Assembly: GCA_024235915.1 (NCBI GenBank)
Contig: JACKLO010000014.1
Coordinates: forward strand, 123,159 to 187,158
Origin: Burkholderiaceae bacterium
GTDB lineage: Bacteria; Pseudomonadota; Gammaproteobacteria; Burkholderiales; Burkholderiaceae_C
Reading direction: 5' to 3'
DNA: 64,000 bases
Shown here: positions 42,133-50,054 of the stretch, in pieces
How positions within the stretch are numbered: position 1 is the first letter of the stretch
Layout of the letters: each line of letters opens with the position of its first letter
Made by a program: the position numbers and the translations under genes
The notes under the pieces: generated by a model
Database searches by the model: none
Seen by the model: the letters and a program-made list of their open reading frames with translations, nothing else
What the model was told of the DNA's origin: nothing

Positions 42133-42852
42133 ATGGCCGCGGACCTGCTGCTCGTCGTGCACGATCACGTCACTGCCGACACCTTGCAGCGGCATCTGGT
42201 GCAGGCGGGCTGGCGGCCGTGCTGCGTGCCCGATGCACGCTCGGCCGCCGCGGCCATGGCGGCGCATTCCTGGGCGGCCGTGTTGCTGGACCTGGCACTG
42301 CCGGACGGCCAGGGGCCGGCCCTGTGCCGCAACCTGCGCCGCGATGCGCCGGCCTTGCCCCTGCTGGCCCTGGTGGCTGCCGGCGCAGCCGACCCTGCGG
42401 CGTCACGCGTCCAGGGCCTGCGGCTGGGCGCTGACGACGTGCTGGCGCCGCCCGTGTCGATGCCGGAACTGGTGGCGCGGATGCGCGCACTGCTGCGGCG
42501 GGCCGCAGCGCGGGGCCCCGAGTTCCCTTGGCGCTTCGGCGGCGGTCGGCTCGACCTGCGGCGGCGCAGGCTGGTCCGCAGCGGCAGCGGCAGCAGCGGC
42601 GGCGGTGGCAGCAGCGTCGGCCTGACCCGACGTGAGTTCGACCTGCTGGTCTGCCTGCTCACGCGCCCGGGCCGGGCCTGGCGGCGCAGTGACCTGCTGG
42701 CCGCCGTCTGGGGCAGCGGCTTCGACGGCGACAGCCACACCGTCGATGTCCATGTGAACCGCCTGCGCGCCAAGCTGGAGCTTGACCCCCGCCGGCCACG
42801 CCACATCGTCACCGTGCGGGGAGAGGGCTACCGTTTCGACGATCAGGCCTGA
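42133..42852 (+). CDS. OmpR-type response regulator with partly degenerate receiver
   Basis: The protein has 239 residues. The receiver keeps the phospho-acceptor Asp (AAVLLDLALPDGQG) but the acidic pair reads VHD instead of DD, the conserved Thr region reads LALVAA, and the switch Lys is Pro (GADDVLAPPV instead of DYLTKPF). A Gly/Ser-rich linker (SGSGSSGGGGSS) lies before or within the start of the winged-helix domain, which ends HIVTVRGEGYRFD. No kinase gene is adjacent. It may work without classic phosphorylation. An in-frame GTG at 42094 would add 13 residues; the ATG matches family starts. Confidence 0.87.
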   Translation: MAADLLLVVHDHVTADTLQRHLVQAGWRPCCVPDARSAAAAMAAHSWAAVLLDLALPDGQGPALCRNLRRDAPALPLLALVAAGAADPAASRVQGLRLGADDVLAPPVSMPELVARMRALLRRAAARGPEFPWRFGGGRLDLRRRRLVRSGSGSSGGGGSSVGLTRREFDLLVCLLTRPGRAWRRSDLLAAVWGSGFDGDSHTVDVHVNRLRAKLELDPRRPRHIVTVRGEGYRFDDQA

Positions 42853-43673
42853 TGCGGCCTGGCGCTGGCCGCGCGCAGCGGGGTGGTGCCCTGCTTGTGC
42901 CGGAACACCCGCGCCAGCGCACTGGCGCTGCCATAGCCCACTTCCGCAGCCACCTGCTTGACCGGTTGGCCGCGCTGCAGCAACGTGCGCGCCAGACCCA
43001 GGCGCCACTGCGTCAGGTACTCGCCGGGTGGCAGGCCGACCGTGGCCGCAAAGCGATCCGCGAAGCGTGCGCGCGACATGCCGGCTGCGGCGGCCATGCG
43101 CTCCAGCGTCCAGGCGTGGCCGGGGTCGGCGTGCAGGGCCGCGAGCGCGCGGGCCAGGCGCTCGTCGGACAGGCCGGCGAGCAGCCCGGCGTCGACCAGC
43201 CGTGCCGCAATGGCGTGGCGCAGCAGTTGCACCAGCAACACCTCGGTCAGCCGGCCCACCACGCCGGCATGCCCGCAGCGCCGCGCCGTGGCCTCGTCGA
43301 ACAGCAGTTGCAGCGTGGCACCGAGTGCGGGTTCGTCGGCCAGCGGCACGACCAGGCGCGCAGGCAGGTGGCGCAGCAACGGGTTGTCGTCGGCCGTGCC
43401 AAAGCGGACGTGGGCGCAGACGAGGTCGGCCTCACCGTCGGTGTGCAGTTGGTGGGCCAACGGGCGCGGGTAGAACACGGCCGCAGGTGCATCGACGGTC
43501 ACCGGTGGGGCACCTTCGTGCGCCAGGGTGACCCGGCCGCGGCGCAGCAGGTGCAGTTCCGCGGTCGGGCTGTCCAGGCGGTGCTGGCCGCACACCGGCC
43601 CGGCCAGGAAGACTTCGGCCTGCAGATGAAAGTGGTGCATCAGCGCGGAAAGGCGGTCGGGTCGGGGTGCCAT
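42843..43673 (-). CDS. AraC-family transcriptional regulator with cupin domain
   Basis: The protein has 276 residues: N-terminal cupin-like sensor (PRPLAHQLHTDGEADLVCAHVRF) and C-terminal double helix-turn-helix (WTLERMAAAAGMSRARFADRFAATVG, then QVAAEVGYGSASALARVFRHKQGTTP). It is divergent from the peroxiredoxin-like gene at 43764 and probably controls it. An alternative start at 43712 adds 13 residues and would cover the candidate operator. The gene converges with the response regulator, overlapping its stop by ten bases. Confidence 0.9.
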   Translation of the reverse strand: MAPRPDRLSALMHHFHLQAEVFLAGPVCGQHRLDSPTAELHLLRRGRVTLAHEGAPPVTVDAPAAVFYPRPLAHQLHTDGEADLVCAHVRFGTADDNPLLRHLPARLVVPLADEPALGATLQLLFDEATARRCGHAGVVGRLTEVLLVQLLRHAIAARLVDAGLLAGLSDERLARALAALHADPGHAWTLERMAAAAGMSRARFADRFAATVGLPPGEYLTQWRLGLARTLLQRGQPVKQVAAEVGYGSASALARVFRHKQGTTPLRAASARPHQA

Positions 43674-43678
43674 GGGAC

Positions 43679-43714
43679 GAATGGTCTCACATTGGAGACG
43701 GATGGACACCATTC
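43679..43714. promoter_or_regulatory. Inverted repeats between AraC gene and peroxiredoxin-like gene
   Basis: GAATGGT (43679-43685) and ACCATTC (43708-43714) are complementary 7-mers 22 bases apart, and GTCTC/GAGAC (43684-43688, 43695-43699) sit inside them. They occupy the divergent promoter region and are plausible binding sites of the AraC-type regulator. Confidence 0.4.
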
Positions 43715-43763
43715 ATCTCGGCTGATTGGCTAGAGTGCACGGCATTCAACCCTGGAGCTCCCC

Positions 43764-44300
43764 ATGCTGATGCCGCGCCAACCCGTTCCTGCCCTGCAGG
43801 TGCCGACCCTGACCCATGGCCCCTATGACCTGGCCAGGGACCAGCCGACGCGCCTTTCGCTGGTGGTCTTCTACCGTGGGCTGCACTGCCCGATCTGCCT
43901 GAAGTACCTGCTGGAACTGGGGCGCCTGCTGCCGGAGTTCACCGCCCGAGGCGTGAACGTGATCGCGCTGTCCAGCGACACCGCCGAACGCGCGGCCGCC
44001 ATGGCCGGCAAGCTTGGCGCGCCCGGCCTGCGCGTCGGCCACAGCCTGTCGCTGGCCACGGCCCGTGCCTGGGGGCTGTACCTCAGCACTTCGCGCGGCA
44101 CCACGTCGATCGGGGTCGAGGAGCCGGCGCTGTTCTCGGAGCCGGGCGTGTTCCTGGTCCGGCCCGACGGCACGCTCTACTATGGCGCCGTGCAGACCAT
44201 GCCTTTCGCCCGCCCGCACTTCGACGAACTGCTGGGCGCCATCGACTTCGCCATCGCCAAGGACTACCCGGCCCGTGGCGAATACCTGGGCGAGGTCTGA
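43764..44300 (+). CDS. Peroxiredoxin-like (AhpC/TSA family) protein
   Basis: The protein has 178 residues with a thioredoxin fold. The active-site segment VVFYRGLHCPICLKYL has a CxxC, as in the peroxiredoxin-like 2 / AhpC-TSA subgroup rather than a classic PxxxTxxC site. It has no signal peptide. It probably reduces peroxides or disulfides. It is the first gene right of the AraC regulator and is followed at 1 base by a DM13 gene. Confidence 0.88.
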   Translation: MLMPRQPVPALQVPTLTHGPYDLARDQPTRLSLVVFYRGLHCPICLKYLLELGRLLPEFTARGVNVIALSSDTAERAAAMAGKLGAPGLRVGHSLSLATARAWGLYLSTSRGTTSIGVEEPALFSEPGVFLVRPDGTLYYGAVQTMPFARPHFDELLGAIDFAIAKDYPARGEYLGEV

Positions 44301-44301
44301 G

Positions 44302-44778
44302 GTGAGGCGCCGCGCCTGGCTGGGTCTTGCCGCGTCGCACGCCGCCGTGGCCGCAGCCGGGTTCGCCGGCGGCATCTACGTGCTGCCCATCCTCACAGCC
44401 GCGCCACCGCCGCCGGCGGCGGAGCTGGCGGCGCTGCAGCAGGCCGCCACCTACCGCGGTGTGTTCCAGCGTGCCCTCGCGGGCAGTGACCGCCTGCACT
44501 GGGGGGAGGGCGAGGTGGCCGTCGGACCCGCTGCCGTGGCGCACACCGGGCGCCTGGCGCCGGGGCCGGACTACCAGCTCTACCTGGCACCGTCCTTCGT
44601 GGACACCGAAGCCGCGTTCCTGGCCCTGAAGCCTCGCATGCGCCACGTGGGGCCGGTCAAAGGCTTCGACGGCTTCGTGCTGCCCCTGCCGGCTGGCATC
44701 GACCTGACGGCCTACGACACCGTGGTCGTTTGGTGCGAGAGCTTCGGCGAGTTCATCACCGCCGCGAAATACCGCTGA
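44302..44778 (+). CDS. DM13-domain exported protein
   Basis: The protein has 158 residues, starts at GTG (two bases after the previous stop), and has a signal-anchor (AWLGLAASHAAVAAAGFAGGIYVLPIL). Residues ~55-158 match a DM13 domain: FQRALAGSDRLHWGEGEVAV, YQLYLAPSFVD and the closing YDTVVVWCESFGEFITAAKY with the near-invariant Cys. DM13 domains are proposed redox or electron-transfer modules, which suits the upstream peroxiredoxin-like gene. The stop codon lies in the first unit of an 11-bp tandem repeat. Confidence 0.85.
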   Translation: MRRRAWLGLAASHAAVAAAGFAGGIYVLPILTAAPPPPAAELAALQQAATYRGVFQRALAGSDRLHWGEGEVAVGPAAVAHTGRLAPGPDYQLYLAPSFVDTEAAFLALKPRMRHVGPVKGFDGFVLPLPAGIDLTAYDTVVVWCESFGEFITAAKYR

Positions 44779-44836
44779 GCAACCGCTGAGCAACCGCTGA
44801 GCGACCGCTGAGCGACCGCTGAGCGACCGCTGAGCG
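44771..44836. repeat. 11-bp tandem repeat, six copies
   Basis: ACCGCTGAGC(A/G) is repeated six times without interruption: two copies end in A, four in G. A partial seventh starts at 44837. The first copy contains the stop codon of the DM13 gene, so the array lies at its 3' edge and runs towards the convergent TPR gene. It is a minisatellite, not a CRISPR. Confidence 0.92.
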
Positions 44837-44858
44837 ACCGCGGGCCCGGCGGCCAGGG

Positions 44859-45527
44859 TCACGCGCCTCGCAGCTTGTCCAGCAGGGCCTTGACCTCGTC
44901 ACGCCGGCCGGCGTCCGCACGCGCCCGGCCCGGCCGGGGTGGCGCCCTCAGGGCTTGCTCAAGGTGCCCGACGGCTTCGGCCGTTCGGCCCTCGTCGGCC
45001 AGGTATTCGGCGTAGAAGAAGTGCGGGTCGATGCCCTGCGGGTTGATGGCCAGGGCCTGCTTGAAAAGTGCCTCGGCCTTGCCGCCGTCGCCGAAGCCCA
45101 GCGGCCAGCCCGGCACCTTGGCATAGAGCACGCCCAGGCTGGCGTAGGCCGAACCGTCCAGCGCCTGGCCGTCGAGGTCGATGGCCCGCTCGTACAGCGC
45201 CTTCGCCTGCTTGACCAGGCCCAACGCGCCAAGGCCGCCCTTCTCGCCGGCCCAGGAACTGAGCACGATGCCTTCCCACACCAGGGGTTCGCTGCGGCCG
45301 GCGAACTGCGCGCTGACCTCGTGCGCGGCCCTGGACAAGGACTCGAAGCCTTGCGCACGCTGCGCGGCGGGCAGGTCGTAGCGGATGCGCTCCCAGTCAT
45401 GCTGCACGCGGGCGACGGCGTCGTCCACCGGTGCGGCCTGCAGCGACAGCGACAGCGGCAGCAGGGCCAGGGCGGCCAGCGCGGGCAACGCAGACAGCGC
45501 GCCGGGGATTCGTCGGGGGGAATTCAT
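44859..45527 (-). CDS. Exported TPR-like protein
   Basis: The protein has 222 residues with a signal peptide (ALPALAALALLPLSLSLQAAP) and helical repeats: ALYERAIDLDGQALDGSAYASLGVLYAKVPGWPLGF and ALFKQALAINPQGIDPHFFYAEYLADEGR in outline. It is probably a periplasmic scaffold. Its start overlaps the SDR stop (ATGA at 45524-45527), making it the last gene of the five-gene operon that begins with the thermostable haemolysin-like gene. Confidence 0.85.
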   Translation of the reverse strand: MNSPRRIPGALSALPALAALALLPLSLSLQAAPVDDAVARVQHDWERIRYDLPAAQRAQGFESLSRAAHEVSAQFAGRSEPLVWEGIVLSSWAGEKGGLGALGLVKQAKALYERAIDLDGQALDGSAYASLGVLYAKVPGWPLGFGDGGKAEALFKQALAINPQGIDPHFFYAEYLADEGRTAEAVGHLEQALRAPPRPGRARADAGRRDEVKALLDKLRGA

Positions 45528-46282
45528 GCGGGGACTCCAGTGTGGGGGGATGAAAGACTGCGCCGGTGGCGGGCGAAACTGCCATCCATGCGGGCGCCGA
45601 GCACGCCGTTCAGGCGCACGCCCAGCCGTTCGGGGAAGCCGATGAAACGTTCGGCAGCCTCGCTCTGCAGCAGGTCCAGCAGCGCGCTGGCCACCACTTG
45701 CGGCGTGTCCATCGTGGTGCCGGTGGCGCGGTTGTAGGCCTCCACGGCGGCGTCGTTGAAGCCGGTGCGGGTGCTGCGCGGGCCCAGGATCTGCACGCGC
45801 ACCGGCGTGTCGGCCAGTTCGCGCCGCAACGCCTCGGCAAAGCCGTGCAGGCCTGCCTTGCTGGCACCATAGGCGCTGAAGCCGGGCAGGCCGATGCGGC
45901 CCAGCGCCGAACCCACGAAGACCAGCTGCACGCGCGGCTGTGCCAACAGCTGCGGCAACAGCGCCTGGGTCAATTGCATCGGCGCCAGCAGGTTGAGCTG
46001 CAGCACGTGCTGCAGTTGTTCCGGGCTCTGTGTGCCCAGCGCGCCGAAGGCCGGCACGCCAGCGGCGTGCACGACCACGTTGCTGCCGAAGGCGGCCGAC
46101 GCCCCCACGACGGCGGCGATGCCGTTCCCCGTGGCCAGGTCGGCGCGCACCCAGGGGCCATCACCGCCCCGGCGGCCGACGCCCAGCACCGCTGCGCCAG
46201 CCCCACGCAAGGCCTCGGCCATGGCGCTGCCGATGCCGCCGCCAGCGCCGGTGAGCAGCACACGCGCGTGGTCGAGCTTCAT
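45524..46282 (-). CDS. Short-chain dehydrogenase/reductase
   Basis: The protein has 252 residues. The cofactor motif TGAGGGIG (residues ~11-18) and the catalytic YGASKAG are intact, and FVGSALG supplies the Ser. It is an NAD(P)-dependent oxidoreductase of the classical type. It overlaps both neighbours by four bases (TenA-like gene upstream, TPR gene downstream). Its substrate is probably the product of the adjoining ligase and iron enzyme, perhaps a fatty acyl derivative; that is inference. Confidence 0.9.
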   Translation of the reverse strand: MKLDHARVLLTGAGGGIGSAMAEALRGAGAAVLGVGRRGGDGPWVRADLATGNGIAAVVGASAAFGSNVVVHAAGVPAFGALGTQSPEQLQHVLQLNLLAPMQLTQALLPQLLAQPRVQLVFVGSALGRIGLPGFSAYGASKAGLHGFAEALRRELADTPVRVQILGPRSTRTGFNDAAVEAYNRATGTTMDTPQVVASALLDLLQSEAAERFIGFPERLGVRLNGVLGARMDGSFARHRRSLSSPHTGVPA

Positions 46283-46968
46283 GCCAGGGCCTCCTCGGCC
46301 GGCACCCGGGCAGGCGCCGGCAGCGGCAGGCCGCGGAACACGTCGCCATACAGGCGGAAGAAGGCACGCGCCGCGTGCACGATGGCGGCCTGATCGGCCG
46401 GGTCGTCGATGCGGTCCATCAACAGCTCGAAATGGGCCGTGTGTTCCTGGTCCAGCGTGCCGTGCGAGCGCAGGTAGGTGAAGGCCGCGTCGGGCAGGCC
46501 CAGTGGGCGCTGGATGGCGTCGGCTGCCTGCAGGGCCAGTGCCACGCTGGTGCCTTCGAGCACGTGCACCATGCCGAAGAAGCCCAGCGGGTTGCCGCGT
46601 GCGATGGTGTCGTAGGCATAGGCCACCATGACCTCGGTGGCGTGTGCGGGCCGGCCGTGGCGCACCGCGTTGGCATCCGCCCCGGTGGCGGCGATGTCGC
46701 CGAGGATCCACTCGTCGTGGCCGGCTTCCTCGTCGATGTACTCGTCCAGCGCCGGCACCAGCCAGGCCTGGTGGGCCGGCAGCGCGGCGCGCATGGCGCG
46801 CAGCAGCGGCACCGTGTGCTTCACGTGGTGGTAGGCCTCGGTGAGGAATGCCTGGTAGCTGGGCAGCGAGACCTCGCCGCGCAGCAGCACGCCCTGGATG
46901 ATGGGGGCGCTCAGCAGCGAAGCGCGGGCGGCCGTGGTGTCCGCCAGCAGGCGGGCGTGGAAGGACAT
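46279..46968 (-). CDS. TenA/PqqC-like iron-containing redox enzyme
   Basis: The protein has 229 residues, all helical. Conserved acids and His occur in FLTEAYHHVKHTVPLL, IDEEAGHDEWIL (E-x2-H type) and LDQEHTAHFELLMD, the pattern of non-haem iron haem-oxygenase-like oxidases; the group includes UndA, which makes terminal alkenes from fatty acids. The ATG 46968 follows AGGAGAACCC on the minus strand. It lies 19 bases after the AMP-ligase gene and overlaps the SDR gene. Confidence 0.85.
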   Translation of the reverse strand: MSFHARLLADTTAARASLLSAPIIQGVLLRGEVSLPSYQAFLTEAYHHVKHTVPLLRAMRAALPAHQAWLVPALDEYIDEEAGHDEWILGDIAATGADANAVRHGRPAHATEVMVAYAYDTIARGNPLGFFGMVHVLEGTSVALALQAADAIQRPLGLPDAAFTYLRSHGTLDQEHTAHFELLMDRIDDPADQAAIVHAARAFFRLYGDVFRGLPLPAPARVPAEEALA

Positions 46969-46987
46969 GGGTTCTCCTGGAGACGGT

Positions 46988-48277
46988 TCAGGCGGTCTGC
47001 GGGTCGGCGAAAAGCGCGTCGGCATGCAGTGCGGCGATGGCGGCGCGCTGGGGTCGGCCGTTGGTGGTGGCCAGGCCGGCGCTGGCGTCGAAGGTTGCAC
47101 GGCCCGGCGTCCAGCGGGCGATGCGGGCGTAGTCGGGCAGGGTGGCGTTGGCGGCGTCCACCGCGGCCTGCAGGTCGGCGTGGTCACGGGTAGGCCAGAG
47201 CACGGCACTGAGTGCCGGCTGTCCGTCGCCGAACACCACCGCCTGCGCCACTGCAGGCTGGCTGCGCAGGGCGGTCTCGACCCACTCCGGGCTGACGTTG
47301 CGGCCGTAGGCGGTGATCAGCACATGCTTGCGCCGGCCGCGGATCCACACGTCGCCATCGGCGTCGATGTGGCCCAGGTCGCCGGTGGGCCACCAGACGG
47401 GCACTGCCTCGGCGCTGCCCAGGTAACCTGCAAACAGGGAGCCGGCCACCTCGATCTCGCCGTGGGCGTTCACCCGCAACTGCGCATGCGGCAAGGCACG
47501 GCCCACGCTGCCGGCGCGCTGGGTGCCCGGCAGGTTCAGCGTCTGCACCGACGCGCCCTCGGACAAGCCGTAGCCCTCGCAGGCCGGGATGCCCAGGGCC
47601 CACGCGGCTTCGACCAGCGGCGCGCCGACGGCGGCACCGCCCACGGCCACCAGCTTCAGCGAGGCCGGTGCGCGCTGCCGCGTGGCCGCCAGCCAGGCCA
47701 CCCAGGAGCGCAGCATCTGCGGCAGCAGGATCAGGCTTTCGGCCGCGTGCGCGACCACGGCGGCATGCAGGCGGGCCGGGTCGAACTGCGAGGAGCCGAT
47801 CAGGCCCACTTCGCGCAGCGGCAGCGTGATGACGTGCACGCCGTGCCGGCGCGGCGCCAGCAGGCCCGCGATGTTCTCCAGCAGCACGGCGAAGGGCAGG
47901 GCATTCAGGTGGCGCGTGATGCCCAGCGGCGCCATGGCGGCGATCAGGCCGTCGGCCACGGCATCCATGGCGCCGGCCGTCAGGCAGACGCCCTTCGGCG
48001 CGCCCGTGGTGCCGGAGGTGAAGGTGATCTTGGCCGTGCCCGGCGGCAGCGGCACGGGTGCGAACGGCAGGCGCTTCACGCCGTCGGCGGTGATCATTGT
48101 GTCGGCCCCGGCGGCCTGCAGCGCATGCGCCACCTGGGCCGGCGTGAAGAACAGCGGCAATGGCAGGTGCACCACGCCGGCGGCGGCGGCGGCTTCGTCC
48201 AGGGTGATGAACTCGGGGCCGTTGTCCAGCATCGTGGCCAGCACACGGGTGCCCTGGGGCAGTGTCGAGGTCGTCAT
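46988..48277 (-). CDS. AMP-dependent acyl-CoA synthetase/ligase, shortened
   Basis: The protein has 429 residues, about 80-100 fewer than typical ANL ligases, lacking the usual N-terminal start. The P-loop TFTSGTTGAPKGVCL, the GYGLSEG motif and WWPTGDLGHID are intact. The usual catalytic Lys near the C-terminus is Arg here (TTNGRPQRAAI instead of NGK). It may adenylate a fatty acid for the next enzyme with altered activity. It overlaps the haemolysin-like gene by four bases. Confidence 0.88.
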   Translation of the reverse strand: MTTSTLPQGTRVLATMLDNGPEFITLDEAAAAAGVVHLPLPLFFTPAQVAHALQAAGADTMITADGVKRLPFAPVPLPPGTAKITFTSGTTGAPKGVCLTAGAMDAVADGLIAAMAPLGITRHLNALPFAVLLENIAGLLAPRRHGVHVITLPLREVGLIGSSQFDPARLHAAVVAHAAESLILLPQMLRSWVAWLAATRQRAPASLKLVAVGGAAVGAPLVEAAWALGIPACEGYGLSEGASVQTLNLPGTQRAGSVGRALPHAQLRVNAHGEIEVAGSLFAGYLGSAEAVPVWWPTGDLGHIDADGDVWIRGRRKHVLITAYGRNVSPEWVETALRSQPAVAQAVVFGDGQPALSAVLWPTRDHADLQAAVDAANATLPDYARIARWTPGRATFDASAGLATTNGRPQRAAIAALHADALFADPQTA

Positions 48278-48885
48278 GCCAGCCTTTCTCGCCGGCGGGC
48301 CAGCGTCTGCAGCGCCGGGCCGATGGCGCCCGCGCCCACCACCGGGCGGTGGTCGTAGTAGCGGCCCCAGGCGGCGGCTTCGTCGCCCAGCAGCGCCGGG
48401 TCGGCAATGCCGAGCGCCTGCGGCACGATGCCCAGGCGCATGAAGAGGTGCCGCAGTTCCTCGGTCAGCGTGCTGACCACCCACTGCTGGCCCTGCGCTG
48501 CGAGGTGCGGCGCCATGCGGGCGATCAAGCGCCGCCCGGCGCCTGGCTCCGCCGCGGCCAGGTGGCCCACCTCCACCACGGTGCCGCGGGGCACGCACAG
48601 GCGCTGGTCCACCGTGGCGTCCAGGTACCGCTCCAGGAACAGCGGCCCGTCGGCCGCGCGCCGGTAGCCGGCGGCGGCGACGAGGCGGCCGCCGGGGTCA
48701 TGCAGGCCCACCAGGGCTGGCGCGAAGTGCCGGATCTCGGCGCCGAAACGCGTGCGGTAGACCTCGGCGATGAAGGCCTCGACGGCGCGCCGAGACGGGC
48801 TGTCGGTGCCGTGGAGCACCAGCGTTTGCGCAGCGCCTGAAGGCGGATGCGCGGCATTTGGCAGATGGGTGGACAGGGCAGACAT
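48274..48885 (-). CDS. Thermostable haemolysin-like protein
   Basis: The protein has 203 residues and belongs to the family of the Vibrio thermostable (delta-VPH) haemolysin: RRAVEAFIAEVYRTRFGAEIRHFAPALVGL, then VVEVGHLAAAEPGAGRRLI and LRHLFMRLGIVPQALG in outline. The fold resembles N-acyl-transferases, so the name may be historical. No signal peptide is present. It is the first gene of a five-gene operon, divergent from the lytic transglycosylase. ATG 48885 was chosen over longer in-frame starts without conservation. Confidence 0.85.
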   Translation of the reverse strand: MSALSTHLPNAAHPPSGAAQTLVLHGTDSPSRRAVEAFIAEVYRTRFGAEIRHFAPALVGLHDPGGRLVAAAGYRRAADGPLFLERYLDATVDQRLCVPRGTVVEVGHLAAAEPGAGRRLIARMAPHLAAQGQQWVVSTLTEELRHLFMRLGIVPQALGIADPALLGDEAAAWGRYYDHRPVVGAGAIGPALQTLARRRERLA

Positions 48886-48965
48886 GGTGTTTCCGTGCAG
48901 TGGATCCCATGCTCGGCAGTGCTGCTGAAGCGCCGATGAAGCCGGCTCGCCTATGCTCTGCGGGC

Positions 48966-50033
48966 ATGCAAAGTCGATGCAAAGATCTGTTGCTGATGGG
49001 GCGGTTGCTGACGCGACCACTGCCGCTCACATTGAATCGGGCGCTGGGGTGGGCGCTGGCCGGCGCGCTGCTGGCCGCACCGACTGCGGCCCCGGCGCAT
49101 TCGTTGTCCCTGGACGAATTGCCGCGCCATGCCGTGCCACCGCCAGAGACCGGCCCGGTGCTCGACGTGCAGGTGGAACACTGGCGGCGTGAGGCGCTGG
49201 CGCTGGAGCATGGCGACGGCGTCGAGCGTGATCCGCTGCGCGCTGCCGAGCTGTATTGCCGCGCGGCCCGCTATGGCGATGCCGAGGCGCAGTTCAACCT
49301 GGCCTGGATGCTGACCAACGGCCGCGGCATCCAGCGCGACGACGCGCAGGCGGCGCACCTGTTCGCCGCCGCGGCGGAGCAGGGTGTGCGGCAGGCGCAG
49401 AACATGCTGCGCGCCATGGGCACGCCACGCGGCGCGCCGCCGCCCTGCCTGCGGCCACCGGATGCCGACGAGGTCGCCGTTGCCACAGCGGCCCCGTCGC
49501 CCGCCGCAGCGCCGGCACCGCCGGCAGGCCGCCCGCGCATCGAGCTGCCGTGGCCACCCCCACCGCCGCAGGCGCCTGCGCCCATCGTGAACTTCGTCAG
49601 CCTGGTGGCGCCGGACTTCCAGCTGGCGCCGGCGCTGGTGCTGGCGGTGATGGCCACCGAGTCCAACTTCAACGCCTCCGCGGTGTCACCCAAGAATGCC
49701 CAGGGGTTGATGCAGCTGATCCCCGACACGGCGCGCCGCTTCGGCGTGCGCGACGCGCTGGACCCGGCGCAGAACATCCGCGGCGGCATGGCCTACCTGC
49801 GCTGGCTGCTGGCACGCTTCGAGGGTGACGTGGTGCTGGCCACGGCCGCCTACAACGCCGGCGAAGGTGCGGTGGAGCGCTACCGCGGCGTGCCGCCCTA
49901 CGCCGAGACGCGGCTGTATGTGCGCAAGATCCTGGCCCACCTGGGCGGCCGGCGCACGCACCCCTTCGACGCCACGGTGACGCCGCCATCGGACCTGCTG
50001 CCGCTGATGCGCGGGCCTGGCCGATGGCGTTGA
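48966..50033 (+). CDS. Lytic transglycosylase (SLT) with Sel1 repeats
   Basis: The protein has 355 residues. A signal peptide (GWALAGALLAAPTAAPAHS) is followed by two Sel1-type repeats (EHGDGVERDPLRAAELYCRAARYGDAEAQFNLAWML in outline), a Pro-rich linker, and a C-terminal SLT domain with the catalytic Glu in VMATESNFNASAVSPKNAQGLMQ and the NAGEGAV motif. It cleaves peptidoglycan in the periplasm. ATG 48996 is a possible later start giving a tidier signal peptide. Confidence 0.9.
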   Translation: MQSRCKDLLLMGRLLTRPLPLTLNRALGWALAGALLAAPTAAPAHSLSLDELPRHAVPPPETGPVLDVQVEHWRREALALEHGDGVERDPLRAAELYCRAARYGDAEAQFNLAWMLTNGRGIQRDDAQAAHLFAAAAEQGVRQAQNMLRAMGTPRGAPPPCLRPPDADEVAVATAAPSPAAAPAPPAGRPRIELPWPPPPPQAPAPIVNFVSLVAPDFQLAPALVLAVMATESNFNASAVSPKNAQGLMQLIPDTARRFGVRDALDPAQNIRGGMAYLRWLLARFEGDVVLATAAYNAGEGAVERYRGVPPYAETRLYVRKILAHLGGRRTHPFDATVTPPSDLLPLMRGPGRWR

Positions 50034-50054
50034 GGGCGCAGCCGGCGCGACCCG

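Noticed and set aside
44771..44836. Possible CRISPR array
   Set aside because: The 11-bp units are directly adjacent with no spacers and far too short; it is a simple tandem repeat.
44083..44862. Minus-strand frame over the DM13 gene and the tandem repeat
   Set aside because: No ribosome site; the N-terminus is just the translated repeat and the rest mirrors the DM13 and peroxiredoxin-like genes.
46988..48277. AMP ligase as a pseudogene because of its short N-terminus
   Set aside because: The frame is intact, the overlaps with its neighbours are exact and core motifs are kept, so it is more likely a shortened functional variant.
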